DNA from: Flavobacterium psychrophilum
GTDB lineage: Bacteria; Bacteroidota; Bacteroidia; Flavobacteriales; Flavobacteriaceae
Assembly: GCA_022730285.1 (NCBI GenBank)
Contig: DZCQ01000010.1
Span: forward strand, 1-24,051
DNA: 24,051 bases
Direction of reading: 5' to 3'
Part shown: one piece after another, positions 1-8,077 of the stretch
Layout of the letters: the number at the start of each line of letters is the position of its first letter
Position numbering within the stretch: the stretch's first letter is position 1
Notes under the pieces: model-generated
Databases searched by the model: none
The model's input: only the letters and a program-made list of their open reading frames with translations
What the model was told of the DNA's origin: nothing
Translations under genes and position numbers: made by a program

Positions 1-150
1 AAAATAAAGCAATTTGAGAAACAATTTAAAAAATAATGTAAAAACACCTTGAGTGATTTTTTTATTGCTTTAAAGTTAATTTATGAAAGTCGCTTTTTAA
101 GTAAAAAACTATAAAAAATAAATTGTAAATAGAAAAAATCTATAATTATA

Positions 151-183
151 AAATCCGTCCAATTTATGAAACGAGACGGATTT
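151..183. terminator. Hairpin terminator downstream of glnS
   Basis: A 9-bp perfect stem (AAATCCGTC at 151-159 with GACGGATTT at 175-183) is followed on the plus strand by a T-run to 187. It lies 28 bp beyond the glnS stop. On the minus strand only about four T follow the stem, so the hairpin would stop a plus-strand transcript entering from the left best, and may serve glnS as well. Bases 1-150 are AT-rich and I see no gene in them. Confidence 0.75.
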
Positions 184-211
184 TTTTGTGAAAAATAAAA
201 TTGAAAGTGAT

Positions 212-2296
212 TTATAACAATTCTAAAACTTTTTCATTTTTCTCTGATTTTTTCAATTCAGTTAATTGATTTTGAAAATTAGAAAAATTAACAATGTCCA
301 TTTTTAAATTTTGAATTGCCAAAATTCTAACAATAGCCAATTGACTTTTTAACGACATGGAATATAATTTTGAAATAGTTTCAGATTCAAAATCATTTGA
401 GGCAACTTTATCAGAATGTTTCAAAATTAAATTTGAAAACAAAAGTGCATTATTATCGTTTTTAATATTTTTAATTATAGTGTTAACAAGTAAACTGTAA
501 TTATCAATTGATTTTATGGTTTCGATAATTGGGACTAAAATAGTTGCAGCAGCAGTTTCGTCTTTTTCTTTTACAAATTTATTAATTTCTTTTTGCAAAT
601 TCATTAATAGATTTTCTTCTTTTTTTCCTTTCTCTTCCCACGCATCTTTGAGACCAACTGTTTTGTTAAAAACTAATTTTGAAGTAGTTGTATCTTTATC
701 AACAACAAAATAACCCAGCCTTTGAAACTGAAATTGTTCACCAATTCTTGCATCAGCAAGACTTGGTTCTACAAATCCTTTTACGATTTCTAACGAATTA
801 TTATTCATAAAATCCAAGAAATTTTTCTCTTTGTGAGAATCGGGTGCTTCGTCAATAAATAATCTGTCGTACAAACGCACTTCAGCTTGAATAGCATCTT
901 TGACCGAAACCCAATGAAGTGTTCCCGCGACTTTTCGTTTACTGGCTTCGGTTCCGCTACCGCTTAAAGAATCAGTGTCATAAGTAGCTTGAATCTCAGT
1001 AATATTTCCGTTTGTATCTTTTGTAACCGATTCAGCTTTAATGATATAACCATTTTTTAATCGTACTTCGTTACCAATACTTAATCGGAAAAATTTAGGT
1101 GGTGCAACTTCCAAAAAATCATCTTTTTCTATGTATAATTCACGTGAAAAAGGTACTTTTCTAAAACCAGCAGCCTCGTCTTCTTGATTATTTTCTGCCT
1201 CAAGCATTTCTGTTTTATCTTCTGGATAATTTGTAATTACCAGTTTTATAGGGTCTAAAACCGCCATAACTCGTGGAGCAGTTTTATTCAAATCTTCCCG
1301 TAAACAAAAATCCAAAAGCGAAACATCAATCACGTTTTCGCGTTTAGCAACACCAATTGTATCGCAAAAATTACGAATAGATTTTGCGGTATAACCACGT
1401 CTGCGTAAACCAGAAATAGTTGGCATTCTTGGATCGTCCCAACCATTAACTACTTTATCTTGAACGAGTTGTAAGAGTTTTCTTTTGCTCATTACCGTAT
1501 AATTCAAATTGAGACGTGCAAATTCATATTGATTTGGACGCACTTTTGAATTATCATAAATTTGGTCTAAAAACCAATTGTATAATTCGCGGTGCATTAC
1601 AAATTCTAATGTACAAATAGAATGTGAAATTTGTTCGATATAATCGCTTTCGCCATGAGCAAAATCGTACATTGGATATATTTTCCAATCATCTCCAGTT
1701 CTGTGATGATCACGGTGTAACACTCTGTAAATAATAGGGTCGCGCATCAGCATATTAGTAGAAGTCATGTCAATTTTGGCTCTCAAAATATGAGTTCCTT
1801 CTTCAAAATCACCATTTTTCATTCCTTGAAATAAGTTCAAATTTTCTTCCACCGAACGGTTGCGAAATGGTCCGTCAATTCCAGGTTGCGTTGGTGTTCC
1901 TTTTTGAGTAGCCATATCTTCTGAAGATTGTGAATCAACATAGGCTTTTCCATTTTTAATCATTAAAACTGCCCAATCGTATAATTGCTGAAAATAATCA
2001 GATGCATAACGTTCCTCAGCCCACTGAAAACCAAGCCATTGCAAGTCATATTTGATAGCATCGACATATTCTTGTTCTTCTTTGGCAGGATTTGTATCAT
2101 CAAAACGAAGGTTTACTGGTGCGTTGTATTTGAGCCCTAAACCAAAATTCAAACAAATGGATTTTGCGTGACCAATGTGCAAATAACCGTTTGGTTCGGG
2201 TGGAAATCGGAAACGCAATTTGTTTTGAGGAAAACCATTGGAGAGGTTTTCTTCTATTATTTGTTCTAGGAAATTTAAAGATTTATCTTCAGACAT
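212..2296 (-). CDS. glnS: Glutaminyl-tRNA synthetase with C-terminal extension
   Basis: Class I aminoacyl-tRNA synthetase that charges tRNA-Gln with glutamine in the cytoplasm. The 694-residue product has the HIGH-type motif (PPEPNGYLHIGH, ending at residue 43), the DDTNP segment (66-70), YPMYDFAH (207-214), CTLEF (228-232) and the KMSKS-type MSKRK (269-273). Anticodon-binding beta-barrels follow, and the core ends near residue 556, matching the roughly 554-residue length of the E. coli enzyme. About 138 more residues follow, rich in Lys, Asn and Ile and apparently helical. They sit where some bacterial GlnRS carry a YqeY domain, but I do not see a convincing YqeY signature. I chose the start at 2296 (MSEDKSLNF) because it falls just before the conserved core and just after a TATCTTTG box; an in-frame ATG at 2425 would overlap folB and precede the promoter. 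Divergent from folB. Confidence 0.95.
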   Translation of the reverse strand: MSEDKSLNFLEQIIEENLSNGFPQNKLRFRFPPEPNGYLHIGHAKSICLNFGLGLKYNAPVNLRFDDTNPAKEEQEYVDAIKYDLQWLGFQWAEERYASDYFQQLYDWAVLMIKNGKAYVDSQSSEDMATQKGTPTQPGIDGPFRNRSVEENLNLFQGMKNGDFEEGTHILRAKIDMTSTNMLMRDPIIYRVLHRDHHRTGDDWKIYPMYDFAHGESDYIEQISHSICTLEFVMHRELYNWFLDQIYDNSKVRPNQYEFARLNLNYTVMSKRKLLQLVQDKVVNGWDDPRMPTISGLRRRGYTAKSIRNFCDTIGVAKRENVIDVSLLDFCLREDLNKTAPRVMAVLDPIKLVITNYPEDKTEMLEAENNQEDEAAGFRKVPFSRELYIEKDDFLEVAPPKFFRLSIGNEVRLKNGYIIKAESVTKDTNGNITEIQATYDTDSLSGSGTEASKRKVAGTLHWVSVKDAIQAEVRLYDRLFIDEAPDSHKEKNFLDFMNNNSLEIVKGFVEPSLADARIGEQFQFQRLGYFVVDKDTTTSKLVFNKTVGLKDAWEEKGKKEENLLMNLQKEINKFVKEKDETAAATILVPIIETIKSIDNYSLLVNTIIKNIKNDNNALLFSNLILKHSDKVASNDFESETISKLYSMSLKSQLAIVRILAIQNLKMDIVNFSNFQNQLTELKKSEKNEKVLELL

Positions 2297-2315
2297 TTTT
2301 GATTGATTTGAAATG

Positions 2316-2323
2316 CAAAGATA
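2316..2323 (-). promoter_or_regulatory. Promoter -7 box for glnS
   Basis: On the minus strand this reads TATCTTTG, an exact match to the Bacteroidota TAnnTTTG -7 box. It lies about 20 bp upstream of the chosen glnS start, so the leader would be short. It also argues against the longer start at 2425. Confidence 0.6.
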
Positions 2324-2330
2324 ATCTTTA

Positions 2331-2362
2331 ATTTGAAAATTAGATAATTTGAAAATTAGATA
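2331..2362. repeat. Perfect 16-bp tandem duplication
   Basis: The unit ATTTGAAAATTAGATA occurs at 2331-2346 and again at 2347-2362, followed by a partial third copy (ATTG). It lies between the divergent glnS and folB promoters, upstream of the glnS -7 box where the glnS -33 element should be. Confidence 0.85.
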
Positions 2363-2381
2363 ATTGTAACTTATAAATGAG

Positions 2382-2389
2382 TAATTTTG
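2382..2389 (+). promoter_or_regulatory. Promoter -7 box for folB
   Basis: TAATTTTG matches TAnnTTTG and is 13 bp upstream of the folB ATG. A possible TTG -33 element lies at 2364-2366, with spacing a little shorter than usual. The transcript would have an extremely short leader. Confidence 0.5.
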
Positions 2390-2402
2390 TAAAAAAAATA
2401 AA

Positions 2403-2762
2403 ATGGGAATTATTAAACTAAACAATATAAGAACTTTTTCATACCATGGTTGTTTGGTAGAGGAATCTCGAATTGGTTCGGATTATTCTGTAAATTTAGA
2501 AATAAAAACAGATTTAAGAATATCTGCTAAAACAGATAATTTAGAAGATACTATTGATTATGTGTTACTTAACAAAATTGTGGTGGAAGAAATGGCGATA
2601 AGATCTCATCTTTTAGAACACGTTACAGAACGAATAATAAGTAGAATTTTTAGAGAAAGTGCTGCTGTTTCAAGAATTAAGCTGAGTGTTTCTAAATTAA
2701 ATCCACCAATTGGTGGTGATGTAGAGTCTGTTACAATAGAAATGGAAGAATATAGAAATTAA
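2403..2762 (+). CDS. folB: Dihydroneopterin aldolase
   Basis: Folate biosynthesis enzyme that cleaves 7,8-dihydroneopterin to 6-hydroxymethyl-7,8-dihydropterin and glycolaldehyde. The 119-residue length is typical for FolB. Visible family features are the N-terminal strand GIIKLNNIRTFSYHG with the conserved YHG, the following Glu pair in CLVEESRIG that holds the pterin, the DTIDYVLLNKIV segment, the HLLEHVTERI helix, and the C-terminal KLNPPIGGDV segment with the conserved Lys near the Pro pair. It is divergent from glnS and followed after 58 bp by tRNA-Cys, which has its own promoter. No other folate genes are nearby. Confidence 0.92.
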   Translation: MGIIKLNNIRTFSYHGCLVEESRIGSDYSVNLEIKTDLRISAKTDNLEDTIDYVLLNKIVVEEMAIRSHLLEHVTERIISRIFRESAAVSRIKLSVSKLNPPIGGDVESVTIEMEEYRN

Positions 2763-2797
2763 TTACTAATTAAGAATTACTAATTAAAATATTTTTA

Positions 2798-2805
2798 TAT
2801 ATTTG
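2798..2805 (+). promoter_or_regulatory. Promoter -7 box for tRNA-Cys
   Basis: TATATTTG fits TAnnTTTG and lies 15 bp before the first base of the mature tRNA. Just upstream, a 13-bp word (AATTACTAATTAA) is directly repeated at 2761-2773 and 2775-2787, beginning in the last base of the folB stop codon. Confidence 0.65.
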
Positions 2806-2820
2806 CATTCCAATAAAATT

Positions 2821-2891
2821 GGCGTCGTGGCCGAGTGGCTAGGCTGGGCTCTGCAAAAGCTCCTACTCCGGTTCGAATCCGGACGATGCCT
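2821..2891 (+). tRNA. tRNA-Cys (anticodon GCA)
   Basis: A 71-base cloverleaf. The acceptor stem pairs GGCGTCG (2821-2827) with CGATGCC (2884-2890) with one G-U pair. The D arm is GCC/GGC (2830-2832, 2842-2844). The anticodon stem 2846-2850/2858-2862 encloses loop CTGCAAA with GCA at 2853-2855. The T arm is TCCGG/CCGGA around TTCGAAT. The discriminator base is T (U73), the identity base of tRNA-Cys. The 3' CCA is not encoded. Confidence 0.97.
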
Positions 2892-2892
2892 C

Positions 2893-2923
2893 AAAGAGAT
2901 ATTAAAGTATCTCTTTTTTTTTT
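2893..2923 (+). terminator. Rho-independent terminator of tRNA-Cys
   Basis: A 9-bp perfect stem, AAAGAGATA (2893-2901) with TATCTCTTT (2908-2916) around a 6-base loop, is followed by a T-run to about 2923. It begins two bases after the tRNA. Confidence 0.9.
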
Positions 2924-3005
2924 GACTAAACCACTATGAACTGCAAGTCCATATATTTGGCTTGGCAGATTGAAAGTCTGCAAGGTTGAGAAACTTTAAT
3001 TTTTA

Positions 3006-3062
3006 ACACAAATTTCACATATTTGCACGAATTAAATTTGTGTGAATTTGTGAAATTCGTGT
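3006..3062. repeat. 57-bp imperfect palindrome, likely dispersed intergenic repeat
   Basis: Two 28-bp arms (3006-3033 and 3035-3062) flank a single central A; 23 of 28 positions pair. The arms contain words such as ATTTCACA, TTTGCACGAATT and AATTTGTGTGAATT. From memory, similar sequences recur between genes in Flavobacterium relatives. No T-run follows, so a terminator is not the simplest reading. The rest of 2924-3135 holds no gene; a bulged hairpin (CTTGGCAGA with TCTGCAAG) lies near 2961-2983. Confidence 0.7.
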
Positions 3063-3135
3063 CAAATTTTTTAGAACCTTAAAGATAAATGCACTAAAAG
3101 GGCATAGTTTTAACTGTTTTTGTGACCAATAAATT

Positions 3136-3810
3136 TTATTGAATTTTTTGAATTGTTTTTTCTACAAATGTTTTTTCTGAAGGAAATAATCCTTGTGTGA
3201 TTAATATTATTCCAAATACTATTAACAAAAGGCTGGTTAGTTGCTTGGCTCTTTTAATATTTATCGGTGTTAATTTACTTAATAATTGTTTTGCGAGTAA
3301 AATTTTTCCAATATCGGTTAGAATGTAAGTTCCTATTACCACTATAAAAAACCATAAAACCGTTAGACTTTCTCCTTGAAATTTAGGAACAAAAGTAATT
3401 ATTATCAACAACCAAAAACCTAAAACACCTATGTTTATAAAATTAAGTAAAAACCCTTTGATAAATAAATTTAGGTAATCTTTTTTAATTAATTTAACTG
3501 CTTCTTCCTCTTTTTCTTCTTTATATTTTTTAAGTTTAAAAAAGGAAATTAAACCATATATTATCATTATAAATCCTCCAAAAATAAACAATCCAGGATC
3601 GTCTTTAATTTTAGAAATTAATCTATAACTACCTAAATAAGATAAACTTATAAATAAAATATCTGCTAATATGACACCAAAGTCAAAAAATAATGCGGCA
3701 CGAAAACCTTTTGTAATACTTATTTCTAAAAGTACAAAAAATACTGGACCTATCATGAAACTTAAAAATATTCCTAACGGTATTCCATTACTTAAAATTT
3801 GTTCTATCAT
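3136..3810 (-). CDS. LysE/RhtB-family exporter
   Basis: A 224-residue inner-membrane protein with about six hydrophobic segments in the LysE arrangement: roughly 10-30, 40-62, 72-90, 115-140, 148-170 and 188-210. A Lys/Glu-rich cytoplasmic loop (about 92-112) separates the first three from the last three. The N-terminal GIPLGIFLSFMIGPVFFVLL with the Gly-Pro pair and the following ITKGFRAAL are characteristic of this superfamily, which exports amino acids and related small molecules. The substrate cannot be read from the sequence. The start lies 45 bp after the rnr stop on the same strand, so it is probably transcribed from the rnr promoter. Confidence 0.85.
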   Translation of the reverse strand: MIEQILSNGIPLGIFLSFMIGPVFFVLLEISITKGFRAALFFDFGVILADILFISLSYLGSYRLISKIKDDPGLFIFGGFIMIIYGLISFFKLKKYKEEKEEEAVKLIKKDYLNLFIKGFLLNFINIGVLGFWLLIIITFVPKFQGESLTVLWFFIVVIGTYILTDIGKILLAKQLLSKLTPINIKRAKQLTSLLLIVFGIILITQGLFPSEKTFVEKTIQKIQ

Positions 3811-3855
3811 TCTTATTTTAAATCTTTAAGCAAGATACAATTTTTTTACAAAGAG

Positions 3856-6033
3856 TTATTCATTTTTAGCAATGAAATTAAAATCTAGCTGTTTTTTTAC
3901 TAAATCTGCGTTTTTAACTGTTACTAATACTTCATCTCCTAATTGTAGTAAATTTTTGCTAATTTGTCCAACTAATGCATATTGTTTTTCGTCAAATGTG
4001 TAATAATCGTCTTTTATATCCCGAATTCTAACCATTCCTTCGCATTTATTTTCTATAATTTCTACATAAATTCCCCATTCGGTTACACCAGAAATAACTC
4101 CTAAAAATGTTTGATTTTGATGATCTTGCATGTATTTTACCTGCATATATTTTATAGAATCTCTTTCGGCATTTGTTGCTAAACCTTCCATAGTGGAACA
4201 ATGTACGCATTTTGCTTCGTAAGTATCTGCATCGGCTGATTTGCCATTATCTAGGTAATATTGTAGTAATCTATGCACCATTACATCTGGATATCTTCTA
4301 ATTGGAGAAGTAAAGTGGCTGTAATAATCGAAAGCTAAACCATAATGTCCAATATTATCGGTAGAATATTTAGCTTTACTCATAGATCTAATGGCTAGTG
4401 TATCTATTAGATTTTGTTCTTTTTTTCCATTAACATCTTCCATTAATTTGTTTAATGCTTGTGATATTGAACTGTTTGTAAAATCTAATTTATGACCAAA
4501 TTTTGCTATAATTCCTTGCATTGCTAAAAGTTTGTCTTCATTTGGTTCATCATGAATTCTATAAATAAATGTCTTTTTTTGTTTTCCGATGTATTCTGCT
4601 ACTTTTTTGTTAGCTAATAACATAAATTCTTCTATTAAATGGTTTGCATCTTTAGAAATTTTAAAAAATACGCCTTCTGGGTTTCCTTCTGGAGATAAAT
4701 TAAATTTTACTTCTACTTTATCAAATGAAATTGCACCATCTGCCATTCGTTTTTTACGCATTATTTTAGCTAATTCATCTAGTTTTAAAGTTGCTTGCAC
4801 TATAGAATTAGAAACAGTATAAGAATTATCAGTTATAGAAGTTTCTATTGGAATGTTTCCATTTTTATGTTCTATTATGTGTTGTGCTTCTTCATAAGCG
4901 AATCTTTGATTAGAGTTTATAACCGTGCGTCCAAACCATTGATTTTTAATCATAGCTTTAGCATCTAATTCAAAAATTGCAGAGAAAGTGTATTTTTCTT
5001 CGTTTGGTCTTAAAGAGCAAGCAAAGTTTGATAAAACTTCTGGGAGCATTGGTACAACTCTATCTACTAAATATACAGATGTTGCTCTATCATATGCTTC
5101 TGTATCTAATATTGTATCTTCATGTAAATAATGAGATACATCGGCTATATGAATACCTATTTCGTAATTTCCGTTTTCTAGTAATTGAAAAGATAAAGCG
5201 TCGTCAAAATCTTTTGCATCTTTTGGATCTATGGTAAAGGTTAATATATTACGCATATCTCTACGTTTGGCAATTTCGTCTTCTTGAATTGTGGTGTCTA
5301 TTTGTTGTGCAAATACTTCTACTTCTATCGGAAATTCGGAAGGCAAGCCATATTCTGCAAGAATAGCATGTATTTCGGTATTATGTTCTCCAGGTTTTCC
5401 TAATACTTTGATAACTTTACCGAAAGGAGAATCTGCTTTTTTTGGCCAATCTTCTATATGTACTAATACTACATCACCTTCTTGGGCATCTAAATAATTG
5501 TTTTTTGGAATAAAAATATCGGTGTACATTTTTGGATTTGCGGTACTTACAAATGCAAAATTTTCATGAATTTTAATAATACCTACAAAGTCAGTTTTTG
5601 CTCTTTCTAGTATTTCAATTACTTCTGCTTCTGGTCTTTTTCCTGTTCTTTTATTATATATATAAACTTTTACAGTATCTTTATCTAATGCATGATTTAA
5701 ATTATTGGTAGGAATAAATACATCTTCTCCATATTCTGGACAAATAAAATAAGCAGTTTTACGCGATGTCATATCTATTTTTCCATCGTAATAGTTTTGC
5801 GATACGTTAATAACAGTATATTTTCCTGGTTCTGGCTCTATAATAATTTTTTGAGAAGCAAGTAGTTTTAAATCTTTAATAATTTCATTTCTACTTTTCG
5901 TATCATTCAGTTCAAGAATGGTTATAATTTGCTTATAATCAAAAAGTTTATTGGAATTTTGAGATAATATTTTTAATATTTTTTCGGAAAATGTTTTATT
6001 TTTTTTACCGAATTTTTTTGGTATTTTATTCAT
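3856..6033 (-). CDS. rnr: Ribonuclease R
   Basis: Processive 3'-5' exoribonuclease of the RNB (RNase II) family, which degrades structured RNA. The 725-residue layout is complete: a basic N-terminus and winged helix (about 1-75), two cold-shock-like OB domains (about 80-235), the RNB catalytic domain (about 255-590) and a C-terminal S1 domain (about 640-722). The metal-binding aspartate cluster lies in DPKDAKDFDD (D269, D272, D275, D277, D278). The later FTSPIRRYPDVMVHRLL stretch is the conserved RNB segment that binds the RNA 3' end. The protein lacks the long Lys-rich tail of E. coli RNase R. The start ATG at 6033 (MNKIPKKFGKKNK) gives the usual basic N-terminus. Probably heads a two-gene transcript with the LysE-family gene; I see no clean TAnnTTTG box directly upstream. 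Confidence 0.96.
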   Translation of the reverse strand: MNKIPKKFGKKNKTFSEKILKILSQNSNKLFDYKQIITILELNDTKSRNEIIKDLKLLASQKIIIEPEPGKYTVINVSQNYYDGKIDMTSRKTAYFICPEYGEDVFIPTNNLNHALDKDTVKVYIYNKRTGKRPEAEVIEILERAKTDFVGIIKIHENFAFVSTANPKMYTDIFIPKNNYLDAQEGDVVLVHIEDWPKKADSPFGKVIKVLGKPGEHNTEIHAILAEYGLPSEFPIEVEVFAQQIDTTIQEDEIAKRRDMRNILTFTIDPKDAKDFDDALSFQLLENGNYEIGIHIADVSHYLHEDTILDTEAYDRATSVYLVDRVVPMLPEVLSNFACSLRPNEEKYTFSAIFELDAKAMIKNQWFGRTVINSNQRFAYEEAQHIIEHKNGNIPIETSITDNSYTVSNSIVQATLKLDELAKIMRKKRMADGAISFDKVEVKFNLSPEGNPEGVFFKISKDANHLIEEFMLLANKKVAEYIGKQKKTFIYRIHDEPNEDKLLAMQGIIAKFGHKLDFTNSSISQALNKLMEDVNGKKEQNLIDTLAIRSMSKAKYSTDNIGHYGLAFDYYSHFTSPIRRYPDVMVHRLLQYYLDNGKSADADTYEAKCVHCSTMEGLATNAERDSIKYMQVKYMQDHQNQTFLGVISGVTEWGIYVEIIENKCEGMVRIRDIKDDYYTFDEKQYALVGQISKNLLQLGDEVLVTVKNADLVKKQLDFNFIAKNE

Positions 6034-6644
6034 ATTTTTTTCTAATATTGGCTAAATTACAAATTACAAGTTATATAAGATGTATTCTATAAATATTTTT
6101 GTAAGAAATAAATTTTATTTTTTATAAAAGTTTTTAACAACTATTTAAATTATTAAAAAAAGAAAAATTTAATTTAAAAATTTTTAATGGTTATTATAGT
6201 GTGTTTATAGCTAGTATAACTTTATAATTTATTTTTGTTAGTAGTAAATAAATGTTTTTATAACATTTTATTAACAATCATTTTTAAGTTTAACTTACTT
6301 GTTTAATAGTATTTTAAGTTTTTTTATTAACAGTAGTTAATAGTTTCAAATAAGTCTTTTTAGTGGGTAACTTCTTTTTATTTTTTTGTTAATAAAAACA
6401 AAATGGTAGTCGATAACTTTTATATAAAAGATTTAAACTAAATTTGTTTTTTAATTCGAAAATATGCAATACACTATTAATAGTTATAATTAAAAAATAG
6501 TTTTAAAAAATTACTTTTAGTTATCAACAATTAATGTTAAGTTAATATTAACTGAATATCAAATAATTATAAAAAATATCAACAAACGTTTTTTTTGTAA
6601 TTAAATTATCATTTTAATAACATACCACAACTTTATTCATTATT
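6034..6644. other. 611-bp AT-rich intergenic region between divergent rnr and rpiB
   Basis: No open frame of note on either strand. It is very AT-rich and has several 9-mers one base from the DnaA box TTATnCACA: TTATTAACA at 6268-6276 and 6324-6332, its reverse complement at 6387-6395, TTATCAACA at 6521-6529, and a weaker ATATCAACA at 6576-6584. A perfect 12-bp palindrome GTTAATATTAAC lies at 6541-6552. A TAAATTTG box at 6439-6446 could drive rpiB through a leader of about 190 bases. The region could be a regulatory spacer, or possibly an origin of replication; that second reading is inference only. Confidence 0.5.
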
Positions 6645-7073
6645 ATGAAAATATCTATAGGAAATGACCATGCAGGACCAGATTATAAAAAAGGAATACT
6701 AAACTATTTATTATCAAAAGGATATGAAGTAATAAATCATGGAACAGACACTTTTGACAGTGTAGATTATCCAGATTTTGTTCACCCAGTAGCAATAGAT
6801 GTTTTAAATAATAAAGCTAATTTCGGAATTGTTATTTGTGGAAGCGGAAACGGAGTAGCAATGACAGTTAATAAACACCAAGGAATTCGTGCCGCTTTGT
6901 GTTGGACAAAGGAAATAGCTAGTTTAGCAAGACAACACAACAATGCGAATATAGTAAGTATCCCAGCAAGATTTACCTCTATTCAACAAGCAATTGAAAT
7001 TGTGGATACCTTTTTAAACACTGATTTTGAAGGTGGAAGACACACAACAAGAGTTGATAAAATTAGTTGTTAG
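6645..7073 (+). CDS. rpiB: Ribose-5-phosphate isomerase B
   Basis: Interconverts ribose 5-phosphate and ribulose 5-phosphate in the pentose phosphate pathway. The 142-residue product matches RpiB length. It opens with MKISIGNDHAG, carrying the substrate-binding Asp-His pair (D8, H9). The catalytic cysteine is C65 in ICGSGNGVAM, and H98 lies in ARQHNNANI. The C-terminal GGRHTTRVDKI segment supplies the phosphate-binding Arg residues. The CDF exporter begins 3 bp after the stop, so the two genes are almost certainly co-transcribed. Confidence 0.95.
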   Translation: MKISIGNDHAGPDYKKGILNYLLSKGYEVINHGTDTFDSVDYPDFVHPVAIDVLNNKANFGIVICGSGNGVAMTVNKHQGIRAALCWTKEIASLARQHNNANIVSIPARFTSIQQAIEIVDTFLNTDFEGGRHTTRVDKISC

Positions 7074-7076
7074 TAA

Positions 7077-7985
7077 ATGGAGCACAATCACGTTCATATA
7101 CACAAACACGAAGTAAAAGGAAAAAACTTGGTTTACTCTATTTTACTCAATTTACTTATCACTACAACTCAAGTTATTGGAGGAATTATTTCAGGAAGTT
7201 TAGCCTTGATTTCAGATGCTTTACATAACTTTTCGGACGTAATTACGTTAATTTTTAGTTTGGTTGCTAACAAATTATCACGCCAAAAGGCCTCTATGAA
7301 TCATACTTTTGGTTACAAACGAGCCGAACTTATTGCGGCTTTTGTAAACGCTTCAACATTAGTAATTGTTGCTTTATTTTTAATTTATGGAGCAATTGAA
7401 CGTTTTTATAATCCACATGTTATTGAATCTAATTTAGTAATTTGGTTGGCACTTTTAGGAATTGCTGTTAATGGAATTTCGGTTTTAATGCTAAAAAAAG
7501 ATGCAGAACACAACATCAATATGAAATCGGCCTACTTGCATTTATTTACCGATATGTTGGCTTCAGTTGCTGTTTTAGTTGGTGGATTATTGATGAAATA
7601 CTTCGGTTGGTTTTGGGTTGATAGTTTAATGACAATTCTAATTGCAATTTATCTAATAGTTGTTGGAATTGATTTGCTCAAAACATCAACCAAAATGCTA
7701 ATGCTTTTCACACCAGAACATATTGATATTAAAGAAATAGTTAGAGAAGTTCACAAAATTTCTGGAGCTGGAAAATTGCATCACATTCATGTTTGGCATT
7801 TAAATGACGAAGAATTACATCTCGAAGCACATTTAGACTGTTCGGAAGATATAAAAATAAGTGAATTCAACGATTTATTGCACAAAATAGAACAAATTTT
7901 GTTTACACAATTCCACATTAACCATATCAATATTCAACCAGAGTTCAAAAAAGAAGATCCAAAAGATTTTATAGTTCAGGATTAA
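7077..7985 (+). CDS. CDF-family zinc/divalent-cation exporter
   Basis: Cation diffusion facilitator that exports Zn2+ or similar metals by proton antiport at the inner membrane. The 302-residue protein starts with a His-rich tail (HNHVHIHKH, residues 3-11), a typical metal-capturing segment, followed by six membrane segments between about 18 and 210. The paired metal-site motifs are visible: SDALHNFSD in TM2 and HLFTDMLAS in TM5. The C-terminal cytoplasmic domain carries further His ligands in LHHIHVWHLND and LEAHLDC. The closest well-known relatives are CzcD and ZitB, but the metal is not proven. The ATG follows the rpiB stop by 3 bp. Confidence 0.92.
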   Translation: MEHNHVHIHKHEVKGKNLVYSILLNLLITTTQVIGGIISGSLALISDALHNFSDVITLIFSLVANKLSRQKASMNHTFGYKRAELIAAFVNASTLVIVALFLIYGAIERFYNPHVIESNLVIWLALLGIAVNGISVLMLKKDAEHNINMKSAYLHLFTDMLASVAVLVGGLLMKYFGWFWVDSLMTILIAIYLIVVGIDLLKTSTKMLMLFTPEHIDIKEIVREVHKISGAGKLHHIHVWHLNDEELHLEAHLDCSEDIKISEFNDLLHKIEQILFTQFHINHINIQPEFKKEDPKDFIVQD

Positions 7986-7995
7986 CTACTGACCG

Positions 7996-8069
7996 AATTA
8001 ACATTAATTAAGCCAACCAACTCACTTAATTAATGTTAATTAAGTCAATCAACTGACTTAATTAATGTT
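7996..8069. terminator. Overlapping inverted repeats / terminator after the CDF gene
   Basis: Two perfect hairpins share sequence. The first pairs 7996-8012 with 8025-8041 (17 bp, 12-base loop). The second pairs TTAATTAAGTCA (8036-8047) with TGACTTAATTAA (8054-8065) around ATCAAC. The word CTTAATTAATGTT occurs twice directly (8025-8037, 8057-8069) and once inverted (8000-8012). The second hairpin is followed by a T-run to 8075, giving terminator geometry for the rpiB-CDF transcript. The two folds are mutually exclusive. Confidence 0.7.
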
Positions 8070-8077
8070 TTTTTTAT

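Noticed and set aside
2297..2425. Longer glnS start at 2425 adding 43 residues
   Set aside because: The extra part is hydrophobic and unlike GlnRS, overlaps the divergent folB start, and would put the TATCTTTG promoter box inside the coding region.
4977..5237. Plus-strand open frame opposite rnr
   Set aside because: It lies wholly within the well-supported rnr gene on the other strand and shows no family features.
7996..8069. CRISPR-like array
   Set aside because: The repeated words are short, partly inverted and overlapping, with no regular spacers and no cas genes nearby.
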